From positions 13,896,284 through 13,960,283 of the forward strand of contig CM071931.1 in assembly GCA_016081115.2 (NCBI GenBank): 64,000 bases of DNA, read 5' to 3'. A model generated the notes under the pieces. It saw only the letters and a list, made by a program, of their open reading frames with translations, did no database searches and was not told the origin of the DNA. Positions 34,146 through 45,963 of this stretch are shown one piece after another (position 1 is the stretch's first letter; every line of letters starts with the position of its first letter). Position numbers and translations under genes: made by a program. The DNA is from Rehmannia glutinosa (Eukaryota > Streptophyta > Magnoliopsida > Lamiales > Orobanchaceae).

Positions 34146-37100
34146 TGTCACGCCCCAAACAGACGCGACGAACGATCCACAACTTAAATACAAATGAACC
34201 AATCCAGGACAATATCAATGAGAACCCAATAAGACATGAGTCTAAATAGCAAATGAAATAAATAAATGATACAAGTTACCACTTAAAGTCTACATTCCAT
34301 CATCCAAATTACAACCCGAATTTCAACAAAGTAGCAACTTAAAGTCAAAGGGTCATACGCCCCTCAATTACAAACCCGAATTGATTAGAATACAAAAGTC
34401 CGACAACAACATAATAAGAAAAGAGTCCAATCAACAACAAGAAGCGAAGAAATCCAACAAGCGTAGTACAAGGTCTCAATCCAGAGGAGTTCGGTTCAAG
34501 ATCTCCAACGAAATCCTCATCTAAGGTTAGAAAACGGTGGGGATGAGACAAAAATCTCAAATGGATGGGGTGATCGGTGTGCGAGTGTGGCGCAATATAG
34601 TTAATGTGAGAAAACTTGATTATATAAAAACGTGAGTATGATGCACGATTTCACACATTCTAAGCGTCGTGATAAAGTATTTAAATAATATACTTATACG
34701 ATTCAAAAAATTCATGGTCACACAGCACTATGTGATACGATCCAAGACAGTAGGATTACGTGCGGAAGTGTAACGCCAATCTATGCAAGGCAAATAATGG
34801 TTGCGTACGGTTTGTAGCGCCAACCAATGCAAAACAGTAAGCGATTTTGCGGAAATGTAACACCAACCAAAACGGGGACGATAACTCCGGAATCGTGTGG
34901 ATCGCAAGCCGATTCCTTCGTTCTTCCTTGTAACTCCCGATCGGTATGGTCCAAGACCAGCACCTTATCGCTCCGTAGGCAAAGATAAAATCCCAGTGGA
35001 GTGGCGAGGCTGATTTGTCATAATCATGATTATACCTCAAGATTACGACCCGCTTCCTTGGACACACTCCGTCCCTCGATTGCGAGAATAGGACGATGGG
35101 GCCTAAGAGTGGAATAGCAGCTTGAGCCGCTCGGTTCCATCCCCGATTTCGTGAGCTCGACACACCAAGTTGACTCAGCAGAAAGTAATAACAATTACAG
35201 TGCGATCAACCAACCAGCATCAGTATTATTGATTCAGGGAAGCAGTTTAGGAAAAGTTTTTGAAAAGCGCGAGTGGTAATTATGGCGTTGGTGGAGTATT
35301 GGTGAAGATGATCATCGGAAGGATAAGCAATCTTCGATATCTTGAAAGATTAGGTGGAACATGAGTCCCGTTATAGATTCAAAATCGCAAGGCGAGGAAG
35401 TCGCTCCGCGATCGGGTATTAATCGGTCAAATTGATACGATAAGTCAAGGGTTTTGAGAAAAGTAAAATACTTTAATTAAATCTCAAATTCAGAGAGTCC
35501 AGGGCTATTTTAGTAAAAGAGAAAATAATTTGAGTTAGGTCCTTTATAAAAGAGAAATTGTAATTTAGCCCCGTTTTGTAAAAACTAACACTTTTGGGGT
35601 TAAAATTGAATAATTAAATATCCCGACCTTGAAAAATTATGAGGTCAGTTCCTAAATTCTCCAAATTGTCCAGAGATTCAGGTTTTTAAAGTTTTGAGGT
35701 CGAGTTTTTGTAAAAAATCTCACATTGGCCCCAAATTTGTAAAATTTGCCAATTCGGACCTTAAGTTTTAAAATTTGAACTCACAAACCGGAGGGGCTTT
35801 TAAGGTGGTTCCAGTTGGAAATGTCACTATGGTTATTAGGATATTGGGACAAAAACAGTTTTTAAAAGCAATATGTGTAGGTCCTTCAACGTTTGAAAAT
35901 ATCATTTTTGTCCCATTTTAAAATAATTGCCTTTAAGGCTTTTAGGGTCCAATTGTTATGAAATTTGAACCATGGATCCAAAATACAATTAAGTTATAGT
36001 TAAGTTAGTATTCCCAGGTACATGGGCGACATAAGTCCTGGAAATTTCATTTGGGTCCTCAAGTTTAATATTTTTCACATTAGTCCCTCAATTTTAGTAA
36101 AATTGTTTTCCAAGCCCTAACCACTTGGATTTTTGGAATACTTTTAAAATGTGTCATTCCCAGTAACTTAAAAGTAAAAATTTCAATTTATAAAGTTTAG
36201 GTCTGGTACAGTTTTAAAAATTGCAAAGTAGCCCTTAAACTTTCAAAATTTTACAATCTAGTCCTTGGGCTTTTAAAGGTTGATTTTATTTATCTTAAAA
36301 CTCTTAAAACATTATTAAAATGTCCAAAAGTCATTTTTGAACCTGAGTACAGTCCCAAATTTCGAAATTTGCAGAGGGGTCCTTTAACTTTCATTTTCTT
36401 GCAATTTAGTCCACCAACTTTCTATTTTTACATTTTTAAGTCCAAAATTGAAATTTAATCAATTATGCTCGACTTTTCCAGGTTATAAGGCATCCAAAAC
36501 ATAGATTTTAAAGATCATACACATGCATGTCCAATACATACAAGAATTCATCAATTAAAACATTAAATTGCACATGCATGCACTTAAAATTCAATAAATA
36601 GCAAATTTGAGCAACTCTTGAGAATTTTCATGACTTGATATATAAAATTGACATGCAATACATAGATTATATATATCTCAAGGCTCATGATCAAATTTTC
36701 TACATGCATTTTAATAAAACACCTAAAAGTTGGAAAATATTTTTCCACCCACCTTAATTTTGGAAATTGTGAAATAAAAAGATAATTTCACAATTTTTGG
36801 ATGAGGCTTCTTAGGTCAGCCCCTAAGTCAAGAAAATATCAAAATTTGGAGTTAGAAAAATGAGAGAAAAATTAAGGAGAAAAAGAAGGAAATAAGGAAA
36901 TGAAAAGGACTACACTTTACCTGTGTGGTAGATGTTTGGAGACTAGTTGAAGCTCAAAATTAGAATTTTGGCTCAACTCCAAAAATCTCCTAAGGTCAGC
37001 CCCTATTTCTCAAAAATGAAAAAGGGGTGTTAAAATTTGAAAAAAATAGGAAGAGTAGGAAAGAAGGGTCTAGTACACAATTCTTACCTTGTAGTCAAAT

Positions 37101-38195
37101 TTTCTCTACTATATTCTTCTTCAAGCTTGAGGTCCTTCTTCAAAATGTTGTCAAGCTCTAACCTTCAAAGTCTTCTAAATGTACCTCCAAAACCAAATCC
37201 AAACTTAAGTTAAGAAGGTGGAAGAGATGAACAAGGTGATATCCAAAAATGGATTGAAGCTAAAATTTCTTACCTTGTAGTATGGTGGTTCGATTTTTAT
37301 GGTGTATAAGGAGGAAAATGTTGAATTTTTTCTAAGTATGGAAGAAGAAAGTAAGAAGAAGAGTAGAGAGAAGTTGGGAGTTTTTAGAGAGAAGGAGGAG
37401 GATTTTTGCAAGACTTAGAATATGAGTTGGTGAAATGAAGAGAAATTTTTGTGTAGGAAATGGCCATATGGCCGTCCACTTCAAGAGAGAGAGAGAGAGA
37501 GAGAGATGATTTTGTTCAAATTGTGTCTTGTAATTTGTCTCTTGCATGGAGACAAAATGCAAGTCAAAGTATGGGCTTGAATGATGTTGGGGAATATTGA
37601 GAAGAATGTTGGTTAAGTGGGAATAAGTTGGGAAAAATAGTAATAAAGAATTGGTGTATAAGATGATGTGTATAATGTTTGAATTAATGATATAATTATA
37701 CACAAGATGACTAATATATGGTGTATGTGTACAAGAGTTGGATGATATTTTTATCCCAAAATATCCACCATGGCCGTCCACTATGAGGGCAAAATGGTAA
37801 TTCCATATATTTTTTTGTCTCAATTTTGATGATAATAGATGAAATATATCAATCTCCAAAATAATTAGTGATTTCCTTGATCACTTGTAAGTCTCATGAT
37901 CACTTAATCTAAATCAACATCTTAATTCTATAAGGTAAAGTCTCTAAAATAAATAGTCTCTTAAAATTCTAAGGTGACTAATAAATACAAAATAGTAATA
38001 ATGATCAATCAAGTGATCATAAATGAGAATAGAATTAATGATGATCATGATCACAAGTAATTAAATATAATGAAATAAAATACAAAATGTATATATTATT
38101 AATAATTACCCGTCAAAATGACGCGGTAAAATAGTCGATCAAAAGCTTAAACAACAATAAGGTTCAACTAATAGCTTCGGAAAAATCGGGGTTCA
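34146..38195 (-). repeat. 5' LTR of D (right copy)
   Basis: About 4050 bp. Plus strand TGTCACGCCCC to GGGGTTCAC; the last base or two have decayed. GA microsatellite at about 37485-37505, longer than in the left copy. Confidence 0.95.
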
Positions 38196-38201
38196 CGGCT
38201 C

Positions 38202-39215
38202 ATATGGAGTTTTATTCATTTTAGACGAATATAAACTCAATTAATGACATAGCAAGCAGTACTTATATACGGCTTTCGCCCAAAAATATTTTGGAAGTGG
38301 AAATTCATGAGCATGGACCGACTCATCTCTTGAAGTGTCCTATTCTTCCTCTCGGTTACTCCATTTTGTTGAGGTGTTCTTGGAGCCGAAAAGTTGTGTG
38401 CATTTCCCTTGGTTTCACAAAAGACTCTAAATTCGCCATCAAATTCTCCACCTCGGTCACTTGAATAGACTTAATAGTATCTTCCCTTTCATTCTCAATA
38501 AGTCTACACAACTTAACAAACTCATTAACGGCATCGCTTTTTATTTGCAAGAAAAAGAGCCCAAGTATATCTAGAAAAATCATCGACAATAACGAAAGTG
38601 TAATGTTTTCTACTTAGACTAGTCGTACCAATATCCCCATACAAATCTAAATGAAGAAGTTGTAGAGGCTTGGTTGTGGAAATTTCATTTTTGGGCTTAA
38701 AGCTACTCTTAACTAATTTGTTCTTTTGACAAGTGTACATAAGCCAAGATTTTCAAAATTCAATTTGGGTAGTCCTTTTACATGTTGGTTTTTGTAAATA
38801 TTTTTCAAATTCTTGTATCCAACATGTCCAAGTCGCCTATGCTACAAACTCGTTAAATCATTATGGCGACAAGACAAGAAACATTTTGACTAACCAAATC
38901 ACTTGTACAAATTTTGTAAAGATTGCCTTTTCTTTTTGCTACACAAATAATTTCATCATTTTTAAGAATAATGCATTTTTCTTTATTGAAAACAACATTA
39001 TAATTTGAATCACAAAGTTGGCTCACACTTATCAAATTAAACTTAAGCCCTTCTACTAAAAGAACATTACTAAAGAGAGAAAGAAGAGTTACCAATTTCT
39101 CCATTTCCAAGAATTCTTCCTTTGCCCAAGCCGAACATGACCATACCCTTCTTGGATCTTGATGTTGGTAAAAAGTTCTCTCTTTCCGGTCATATGGCGT
39201 GAACACCCGCTATCC
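38202..39215 (-). pseudogene. pol of C, segment 1: protease end, GAG-pre-integrase, integrase
   Basis: Minus strand: VLLVEGLKFNLISVSQLCD, CIILKNDEIICVAKRKGNLY (39060-38900; GAG-pre-integrase), then CQKNKLVKSSFKPKNEISTT, LLHLDLYGDIG and VIVDDFSRYTWALFLANKK (38740-38530; integrase core). It continues to NKTPYE at 38202, where D interrupts. The match to A3/E-type elements and a very similar block at 42114-42640 confirm the family. Frameshifts at several points. Confidence 0.9.
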
Positions 39216-40863
39216 ACGAGCCATTTTGAATCCTCCATGGTTGTTATAGCCCCTATTACCTACAAATGGAGCATTTTTAGGTACCCTATAATTCTGGGGT
39301 CCATGAGGGTTAGTCTTGAAACCTTTGGGTCTCCAAACATAGCTAAAATTGTTCTTCAATTTACAATGAGCAACATAATGACCAACTTTACCACAATAAA
39401 AACAAATAAGATTGTGGGCACTACTAGCACGAACAAAAGTCGGACCTTGGTCATTTTTCTTTGAATTAGGTTGAAAAGGTTTATAGCCAAATCCTAATTT
39501 GGAATGCTCACCTCTTTGTGCATCTAAAATTTTTGTAACTTTGTCCGTACATATGTTAAAACGATGCACATCCTTTTTCAAACAGTCAAGATCATTAGTG
39601 AGCGATTGTTTTTCGGTTTCAAGAGTATGAACTTTAGTAAGAGTAATAGCATGAGCTTTGTCAAGAGATTCATAAGAAGTAAACAATTTTTCCTTTTCAA
39701 TTTTAAGCTCTTTATGCTCCTTTTTCAAAGTCTTGTATTTAATAATCAAATTTTGAAATTCAATTTGCAATTCATCAAAATCACATTGCGATTCATCAAT
39801 TAAGGAAGAAGTTGAGGAGTTAGAGCGTACCTCGTTATTTTCATCGTCTATGGCCATAAGACCATGTTCGGTTTCACCTTCCTCGTCAGATGTGGCGAGT
39901 AGTTCATCCCAAGTTTTGATATCCGCATTTAGAGCCTTCTTTTTCGGAAAAGGCTTTTTCTTCTTTTGTTCTTCCTCCTCGAGTTTTGGGCAATCGGCTA
40001 TGAAGTGCCCGAATTTTCCGCATTTAAAATATGAGTTGTCTCTTGGTTTTCTTGCCTTATTTTTATTTACAAATTTTGTAAATTTCCGAACAAGTGCGGC
40101 CGTCTCTTCATGATCCTCATCATTATCATATTATGAATTTTTAGAAGAAGATGCTAGACCTTTATGAATATTTTTCATACCCAATTGAGTGATGGATGGT
40201 TTGGAATTTTTCCTCTCCTTGAGATAGACTTTATAAATGAGGACGTTCCCAATGAGCTCATCGGACTTGAGTGTTTCAAGATTTTGTGCTTAGTAATAGC
40301 GGTCACCTTTTTCGGACCATGAGCGGAGTGCATTCAATATCTCGGTCACTTTGTCTTCTTCTGGGAGATGACTTTACCGAGGGCCACAAGAGGATTGACA
40401 ATGTTGTCAAACCTTTCCACCATTTTTGAAATGCTTTCACCATCATGCATATTGAAGTTTTCAAAGTCTTTAACAAGCATGGTTTTTCTTGATTGTTTGA
40501 CCTTCTTGGTTCCTTCATATATAGTCTCTAATTTTTCCCAAACTTTATGTGCCGACCTTATGCCTCTTATGCGATTATACTCGGTGGCGGTAAGAGAGCA
40601 ATGTAAAATATTTAAGGCCTTACCGTTAGAGAGAAAGCCTTCTTGTCATTTTCATCGAACTCCTTGAAAGGTTTGGGAGTCGAGGTCCCAAATTTCTTGG
40701 TTGGTTGAGAAACTCCTTCAATAACCACATTCCAAATGTCAAACCCGCACCCTTGTAGAAAGCACTACATACGGTCTTTCCAAAATGCATAGTTGTTGGC
40801 GTCGAATAGCGGTGGCTTATTTGTGGAGGTGTCGGTGGTGAGATAAGCTTCATTCGTAGCCAT
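39210..40863 (-). pseudogene. gag of C
   Basis: Minus-strand ATG 40861-40863 (MATNEAYLTTDTSTNKPPLF). N-terminal Gag region to about 40300 (WKDRM, LQGCGFDIWN-like, RIRGIR, VWEKLETIYEG) with indels. An intact 215-codon segment 39857-39210 holds a coiled coil (FDELQIEFQNLIIKYKTLKK...) and a complete CCHC zinc knuckle CFYCGKVGHYVAHC (about 39361-39405), then WRPKGFKTNPHGPQNYRVPK. The tail motif NPxGPxxxxVPK is common just upstream of protease in SIRE-like Copia elements. B keeps the same layout but with a damaged zinc knuckle. Confidence 0.88.
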
Positions 40864-40920
40864 GGATCTTTCCTCTTTACTCGGAATGAGCTAGCTAAAG
40901 AGTTTGGCTTTGATATCAAT

Positions 40921-42113
40921 TGTTAGTCCAAGTGGCTACGATAATCTAGAGGGGGGATGAATAGATTATGCCGGTTTTTCAAATTTCGCCCTCTTTTTCG
41001 AGTGATCAAGCAAAGATAGAAATCAGAATGCGGAAAATAAAACAACACACGTTGATTTAAAGAGCTTCACCCCACCTAGGGACTACGTGCTCTACCACCC
41101 CAGGATGAGTTTAGGGATGAGTTTCGAGAAAGAAAAAGAAATTTTATTAATTACCATAATTAATACAACACCACCTTTGAGGATTACCACAATCCTCTTA
41201 CAATATCTTCAAGGAGATTACCACAATCTTCCTTCAACACCTATGAAGAGTACCTCACTCTTCAACACCTAAGATCACCCAAGTGTGCTCTTACCACAAG
41301 AACAACCACAAGGATATCTTGTTTTGGATGATGGACAAAAATCAAGATTACAACTCGATAATGATAATACAAATATTGAGTGCAAGTGTAATCAAGAATG
41401 AAGAGCATGGACCTCAAGAGTGTGCAAGTGAAAGTACTTAGCCGATACAACAAGAGTTTTTGATGTGTTTGCTTGTATGCTTTTGCTTGTATGTTGTGTT
41501 GTATCTTGTTGCTTGAATGGTTCCTCTATTTATAGGAGAGGTCTTGGTTTGATTTCCGGACATTGGCTCCTTCTTGAGAGTGATTTACGCAAAACATAAT
41601 GTAATTAAACTCAAGAAATAGTCATAGAAATCAACCCCTTAAATTGGGAAAAAGTCATTCGAAAATCCAACGGATAATTTTTGCCAAAACCATATAGCGA
41701 CGGTCACGCAGAGATAGATATTTGAAAGTATTTTCACGAAAATACATAGGGGACTCGTCGACGGGGTCCGACAGTCGACCCCTATGTGAACCTATTGGGC
41801 TCCTCCAAAATACGGCACATTCCTAGGCACCGATCGCCTTAGGTCGACCTGGCCGCTCTCCCATGTTTTCCTTCCATCCGTTTTCTATTTCAAAACTCAA
41901 CTCAGGTACGGGTTGCCCTATAGGAGACCGGTCCAACACGACAAGTGTTGTCCAGTTTTTGTCGAAAATAAACTTCAAGAAATACTCCGAAAAATTAGTA
42001 AAAACATTTTATGTCGATCGGGAGTATTTGGACAACATTTAGAAACATTGTTTTGGTGTAAAAACTCATTTAAACAAAATCATCAAAATCACGATAAAAA
42101 CATTTATCTAACA
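40921..42113 (-). repeat. 5' LTR of C
   Basis: Plus-strand TGTTAGTCCAAG...TTTATCTAACA, 1193 bp. TATA box (minus) 41526-41534. It has one copy of the U3 repeat of about 140 bp (about 41945-42090). Hairpins with loop ACCAC on this strand occur at 41179-41303. The PBS is just inside (minus TTGATATCAAAGCC, about 40905-40919). It is inserted into a related element E at 42113/42114. Confidence 0.92.
41179..41303 (-). promoter_or_regulatory. hairpin array in the LTR of C
   Basis: On the plus strand: GAGGATT-ACCAC-AATCCTC (41179-41197, perfect), GGAGATT-ACCAC-AATCTTCC (about 41213-41233), GAAGAGT-ACCTC-ACTCTTC (about 41244-41262), and GCTCTT-ACCAC-AAGAAC (41287-41303). In the sense RNA these are GTGGT loops, as in B. 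A shorter array with different but still paired stems. Confidence 0.75.
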
Positions 42114-42640
42114 AACATGTCCAAGTCGCTTTATGTCATAAACTAGTTAAATCATTGTTGGCGATAAGACAAGAAACATTTTGACTAACCAAATCACTTG
42201 TACAAATTTTATAAAGATTGCCTTTTCTACTAGCTTCACAAATAATTTTACCATTAAGAATAAGATATTTTTCATTGTTCAAAACAACATCATAATTTGA
42301 ATCACAAAAGTTGGCTTACACTTATCAAATTGAACTTAAGCTCTTCTACTAATAAAACATCACGAAGAGAGAAAGAAGAATTATCAATATCTCCATTGCC
42401 AAGAATTTTATCTTTGTCATTCCTAAACATGACCATCCCTTCTCCTTGGAGATTGATATTGGTAAAAAGTTCTTTTCCGGCCATGTGGCACGAACATTCG
42501 TTGTCCACAAGCCATTTGGAATCTCCCGTGATTGTTATTGCCCCTAGTACCTATAAATAAATTAGTTTTACATACCCTATAGTTTTGGGGTCCATGGGGG
42601 TTAGCATTGAGACCTTTGGGTCTCCAAAAGTGATCATTGT
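42114..42640 (-). pseudogene. Copia element E remnant (protease/GAG-pre-integrase region)
   Basis: Minus strand: WLVDNECSCHMAGKELFTN (worn protease box, DSG to DNE), LEGEGMV-like stretch, then LLVEELKFNLISVSQLL and IICVASRKGNLYKIC-like coding. It aligns with 38830-39330 of C and is cut by the LTR of C on the left. On the right, similarity stops near the start of the fold-back element. Its other half must lie outside the window. Confidence 0.85.
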
Positions 42641-42647
42641 TATTTTA

Positions 42648-44232
42648 GGCAAAATTATTTTTTAGTCCTCTAAGTGGACGACACGAGCTTTAGTCCTCAC
42701 TTACTAATTTGTATTATATTAGTCCTCTAACTAAATTTTTTTCAGATCTTTAGTCTCATTACCTTTGTGCCGGTCAAGTTAACTGGAAAGCGATGTGGAT
42801 TTTTATTTCTAATAAAACATTTTTTAATGAGCAAATTAATGACTTGGACATATAGTTGGATGATTTTGGAGGAAACTAGGTTTTGGTATCAAAATGGTGG
42901 GAAAATTGATATTTAGTTATAAAATAAAAAAAACTATATTTTGAAAAAAAAAATTTAAATAATTATATTTTCGAAAAAAATATAAGTTATTTGTTTCGAA
43001 AATAATTTGGTTGTGGTTTAAAAAATAATACCGAATTATTCTATAAATAATTTATTATTTTTAAAAATAATTTAAATTATATTTAGTAATAAATATAGTT
43101 TTTAACATTATTTTTTCCAACTTTTAAAAATAATTTAGTTTCTTGACATTATCATCTTTTAAAAAAATTGAATTAAGTAACATCAATATATTATTAAAAA
43201 TAATATAAAAATATAAGTAAAAATATTTTTTAAAACCATAACCAAATTATTCAAATTCAATAACATCAATATAATATTATATTTAAAATTTAAACATTCA
43301 AAAAGTAAATAAATTAAAAATTTATAAAAATATAAGTAAAAATATAAAAAAACTATATTTTGAAAACAATTAAATAGTTATATTTTCGAAAATCATAATA
43401 TAAATTATTTGTTTCAAAAAAATAATTTGGTTATGTTTAAAAAAATAATACCAAATTATTCTATATAATTTATTATTTCGAAAATAATTTAAACTATATT
43501 TTGTTATAAATATTGTTTTTAACAAAAAAAATTCCAACTTTAAAAAATAATTCAGTTTTTTTGACATTATCAACTTTTAAAAACAATTTTTCAAATTCAA
43601 TAACATCAATATAATATTAAAAATAATATAAAAATATAAGTAAATTTTTTTAAACCATAACCAAATTATTCAAATTCAATAACATCAATATAATATTTTA
43701 TTTAAAATTTAAACATTCAAAAGTAAATAAATTAAAAATATTATAAAAATAAAAATAAAAATATAAAAAACTATATTTTGAAAAAAAAATAGTTATATTT
43801 TCGAAAAAATAATATAAATTATTTATTTCGAAAAAATAATTTGGCTATGTTAAATAATTTAGCCAAATTATTTTTCGAAATAGTAATTTATATTATTTTT
43901 TCGAAAAATATAATTATTTAATTTTTTTCAAAATATAGTTTTTTTATATTTTATAACTAAATATCAATTTTCCCACCATTTTGATACCAAAACCTAGTTT
44001 CTCTCCAAAATCATCCAACTATATGTCCAAGTCATCAATTTACTCATTAAAAAATATTTTATTAGGAAAAAAAAGCCACATCAAAGATTCCAGTTAACTT
44101 GATAGGGTATAGCAGGTAACAGACTAAAGATCTGAAAAAAATTAGTTGGAGGACTAATATCATACAAATTAGTAAGTGAGGACTAAAGCTCAGGTCGGTC
44201 ACCCAATTAGAGGACTAAAAAACAATTTTGCC
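42648..44232. mobile_element. fold-back (inverted-repeat) DNA element with internal tandem repeats
   Basis: Left arm from 42648 (GGCAAAATT...TTTTTTAGTCCTCTAA) and right arm ending at 44232 are reverse complements over about 300 bp or more, including AGCTTTAGTCCTCACTTACTAATTTGTAT-type sequence and the CCAAAACCTAGTTT block. The interior is AT-rich with a 418-bp tandem repeat (units start 42931, 43350, 43768). The turning point is near 43838-43875. No ORF. TIR-MULE or fold-back class by inference; no convincing direct TSD was found. Confidence 0.8.
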
Positions 44233-44289
44233 AATAACAAATATAGAGAGTTAACTGTTGGCGTAAAGAAAAAATGGTGGATTTCAATA

Positions 44290-45259
44290 GCCTTGCTAGA
44301 AAAAGGTATTTGATGGCGAATTATATCACCAACGGTGAAGAAATTCTTGTGGAGAGTTGGCGAGATTGCTTAATGACGCGCATTAACCTTTGTAGCCGGG
44401 TATGATGGTGCCAATTATCTGTTTGATATGTGACAATGGGATTGATAATTCTTGGATACTCTTATTGATTGTCCCTTTGCGAAATTATGTTGGCGTGAAG
44501 CAGGAGTTTATGATGTTATTTTTGAAATGGCTGAGGATGCTGATTCAATTTGTGATTGTATTTTCAAAATTCTGAGTAAGGTTGAAGAATATCAGCTGAA
44601 CGGATTATTATGGTAGCATGGTCGATATGGAAGCAAAGAAATAATCAGTTGTGGGAAGGGGTACACCCTTCTCCGGAAGCTACTGTTTTTATGCTTTGAA
44701 TGTTCTCTATAAATGGATTGCTCTGAAAAACAATACTGTGGGAATCTTTCAAATTGCTCAACCTCATATTTGTTGTGATCGTTGGCATAATCCACCATTA
44801 TCCTTCATAGAATGCAATATTGATGTTGCATTTCAAGAGAATGAGGAATGCACAAGCTATGGCCTTGTTGTTAGAGATGACAGTGGGAATTCTTGATGTG
44901 TAGATCAAGTTTTATTCAAGGAAGGCTTTCAGTTATTGAAGGAGAGGCAATGGCATGCATGTAATTGCAACTTGGGCTTTCAAAAGGTCATGTTTGAATC
45001 AGATTCCGAGATCGTTGTCGACGCAATTACTGCTCCTTTAGATTCTTCTTCTGAGTTTGCTGCTATTATTGGCCGCTGAAAAGAAATTTTTGCTCTGAAT
45101 GCAAACTATTCTTTTAGATTTGTAAGGCGAAAGGCAAATGGAATTGCACATGTTATCGCTAGGAACGCAAGTAGATTTTCTAATCCTTGTTTGTGGGTAG
45201 AGATGCCAAACTTTGTGGCTGTGGTTCTTGAACCTGGTTGTACTGGTTTGAATCATTAA
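44290..45259 (+). pseudogene. LINE-type (non-LTR) ORF2 3' remnant: zf-RVT and RNase H (RVT_3)
   Basis: Plus-strand fragments in shifting frames: LIDCPFAKLCWREAGVYDVI and DADSICDCIFKILSKVEEYQ (zinc-binding RT C-terminus), VAWSIWKQRNNQLWEGVHPS (about 44610-44670), CDRWHNPP...IECNIDVAF, YGLVVRDDSGN (44776-44895; RVT_3 start), then FESDSEIVVDAI (about 44993) and FRFVRRKANGIAHVIA-RNAS (45116-45172), ending ...GLNH at the TAA at 45257-45259. This is the C-terminal end of a plant L1-like element. At least three frameshifts and a stop. No clear poly-A tail. Confidence 0.85.
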
Positions 45260-45955
45260 TGAAACTTCTTAGTTTTGATTTCAAAAACAATGACGGAGGG
45301 AGTATTCATAGGTGAGGAAAATTATGGAAAAACAAAACCCGATTAAACGGCCGTTTTCAAACCAAAATCGCCGCGTTTCAAAATGGTCGAACTGTAACTG
45401 AACCGTAAAAATAGTTCCCAATTATGGTTTGAACTGAAACCATGGTCAGAGATGAACCAAACTGTTAACCCTAATTTGGTTCCAAGTCATTATAATGTAT
45501 TTATAATATTTTTATGGTAGTAAGGGTATTATGGTCTTTTAATGTTATGATATTTATGTAAATAAGGGGTGTATTTAGAGTGGAAAAAAGGTGCTAATAG
45601 CACCCCAATTATAAAATGACAAACATTCATATAAGACGCATTACGGGTCATAATTCATGATGGATCCTAAACCTATACCAACTGACGCTGGCATAGGAAA
45701 TGACATTTTTATATTATTTTGGAGGTGGCATTTTTTAATATTTAAGCTGATATAATATCATTTTCAACTCGAAAATTATTAGTTTTTCCTCGAAAACTAT
45801 CATATGTTGCATTGAAAAGTAGGCAAAATTTATTTTTAGTCCTCTTAGTGGAACCATTTGGAGATTTGGTCCATTTTTTTTCCTTGTCCACTTTAAATTT
45901 TCCCTCCAATTTTGGATTCAATCCTTTAAATGGATCGACTTTTTGGTCAGGTTAC
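45260..45955. other. intergenic; no gene seen
   Basis: Low-complexity sequence with ACCGAAC/GGTTTGAAC-type repeats (about 45340-45480). At 45830-45860 there is a second GGCAAAATTTATTTTTAGTCC end, like the fold-back element terminus, with no partner found. Confidence 0.4.
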
Positions 45956-45963
45956 CGCTAAGT
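45956..45963 (+). repeat. 8-bp target-site duplication, left
   Basis: CGCTAAGT, identical to 46871-46878. Confidence 0.85.

Larger units (their letters stand above)
24314..38196 (-). mobile_element. Ty3/Gypsy chromovirus-like element D (Tekay/Del type), complete outline
   Basis: Two direct LTRs of about 4.05 kb (24315-28374 and 34146-38195) flank a Gypsy-order polyprotein on the minus strand: gag, protease, reverse transcriptase, RNase H, integrase, chromodomain-like end. Termini TGTGAAGCCCCG and GGGGCGTGACA and the long LTRs are typical of plant Tekay/Del chromoviruses (lineage by inference). It interrupts the integrase of C between the codons for PYE and LWKGR. The flanks AGCTC (24309-24313) and GGCTC (38197-38201) are a TSD with one mismatch. 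The coding region is heavily frameshifted. Confidence 0.92.

Noticed and set aside
27565..37859. Long minus-strand frames within both LTRs of D (27565-27954 and 37332-37859)
   Set aside because: Low-complexity Ser/His/Tyr/Leu-rich translation, length changes with one indel between otherwise identical copies, no known domain. Chance frames in an AT-rich LTR.
42114..42118. AACAT as a proven TSD of C
   Set aside because: The left end of C is outside the window, so the partner copy cannot be seen.
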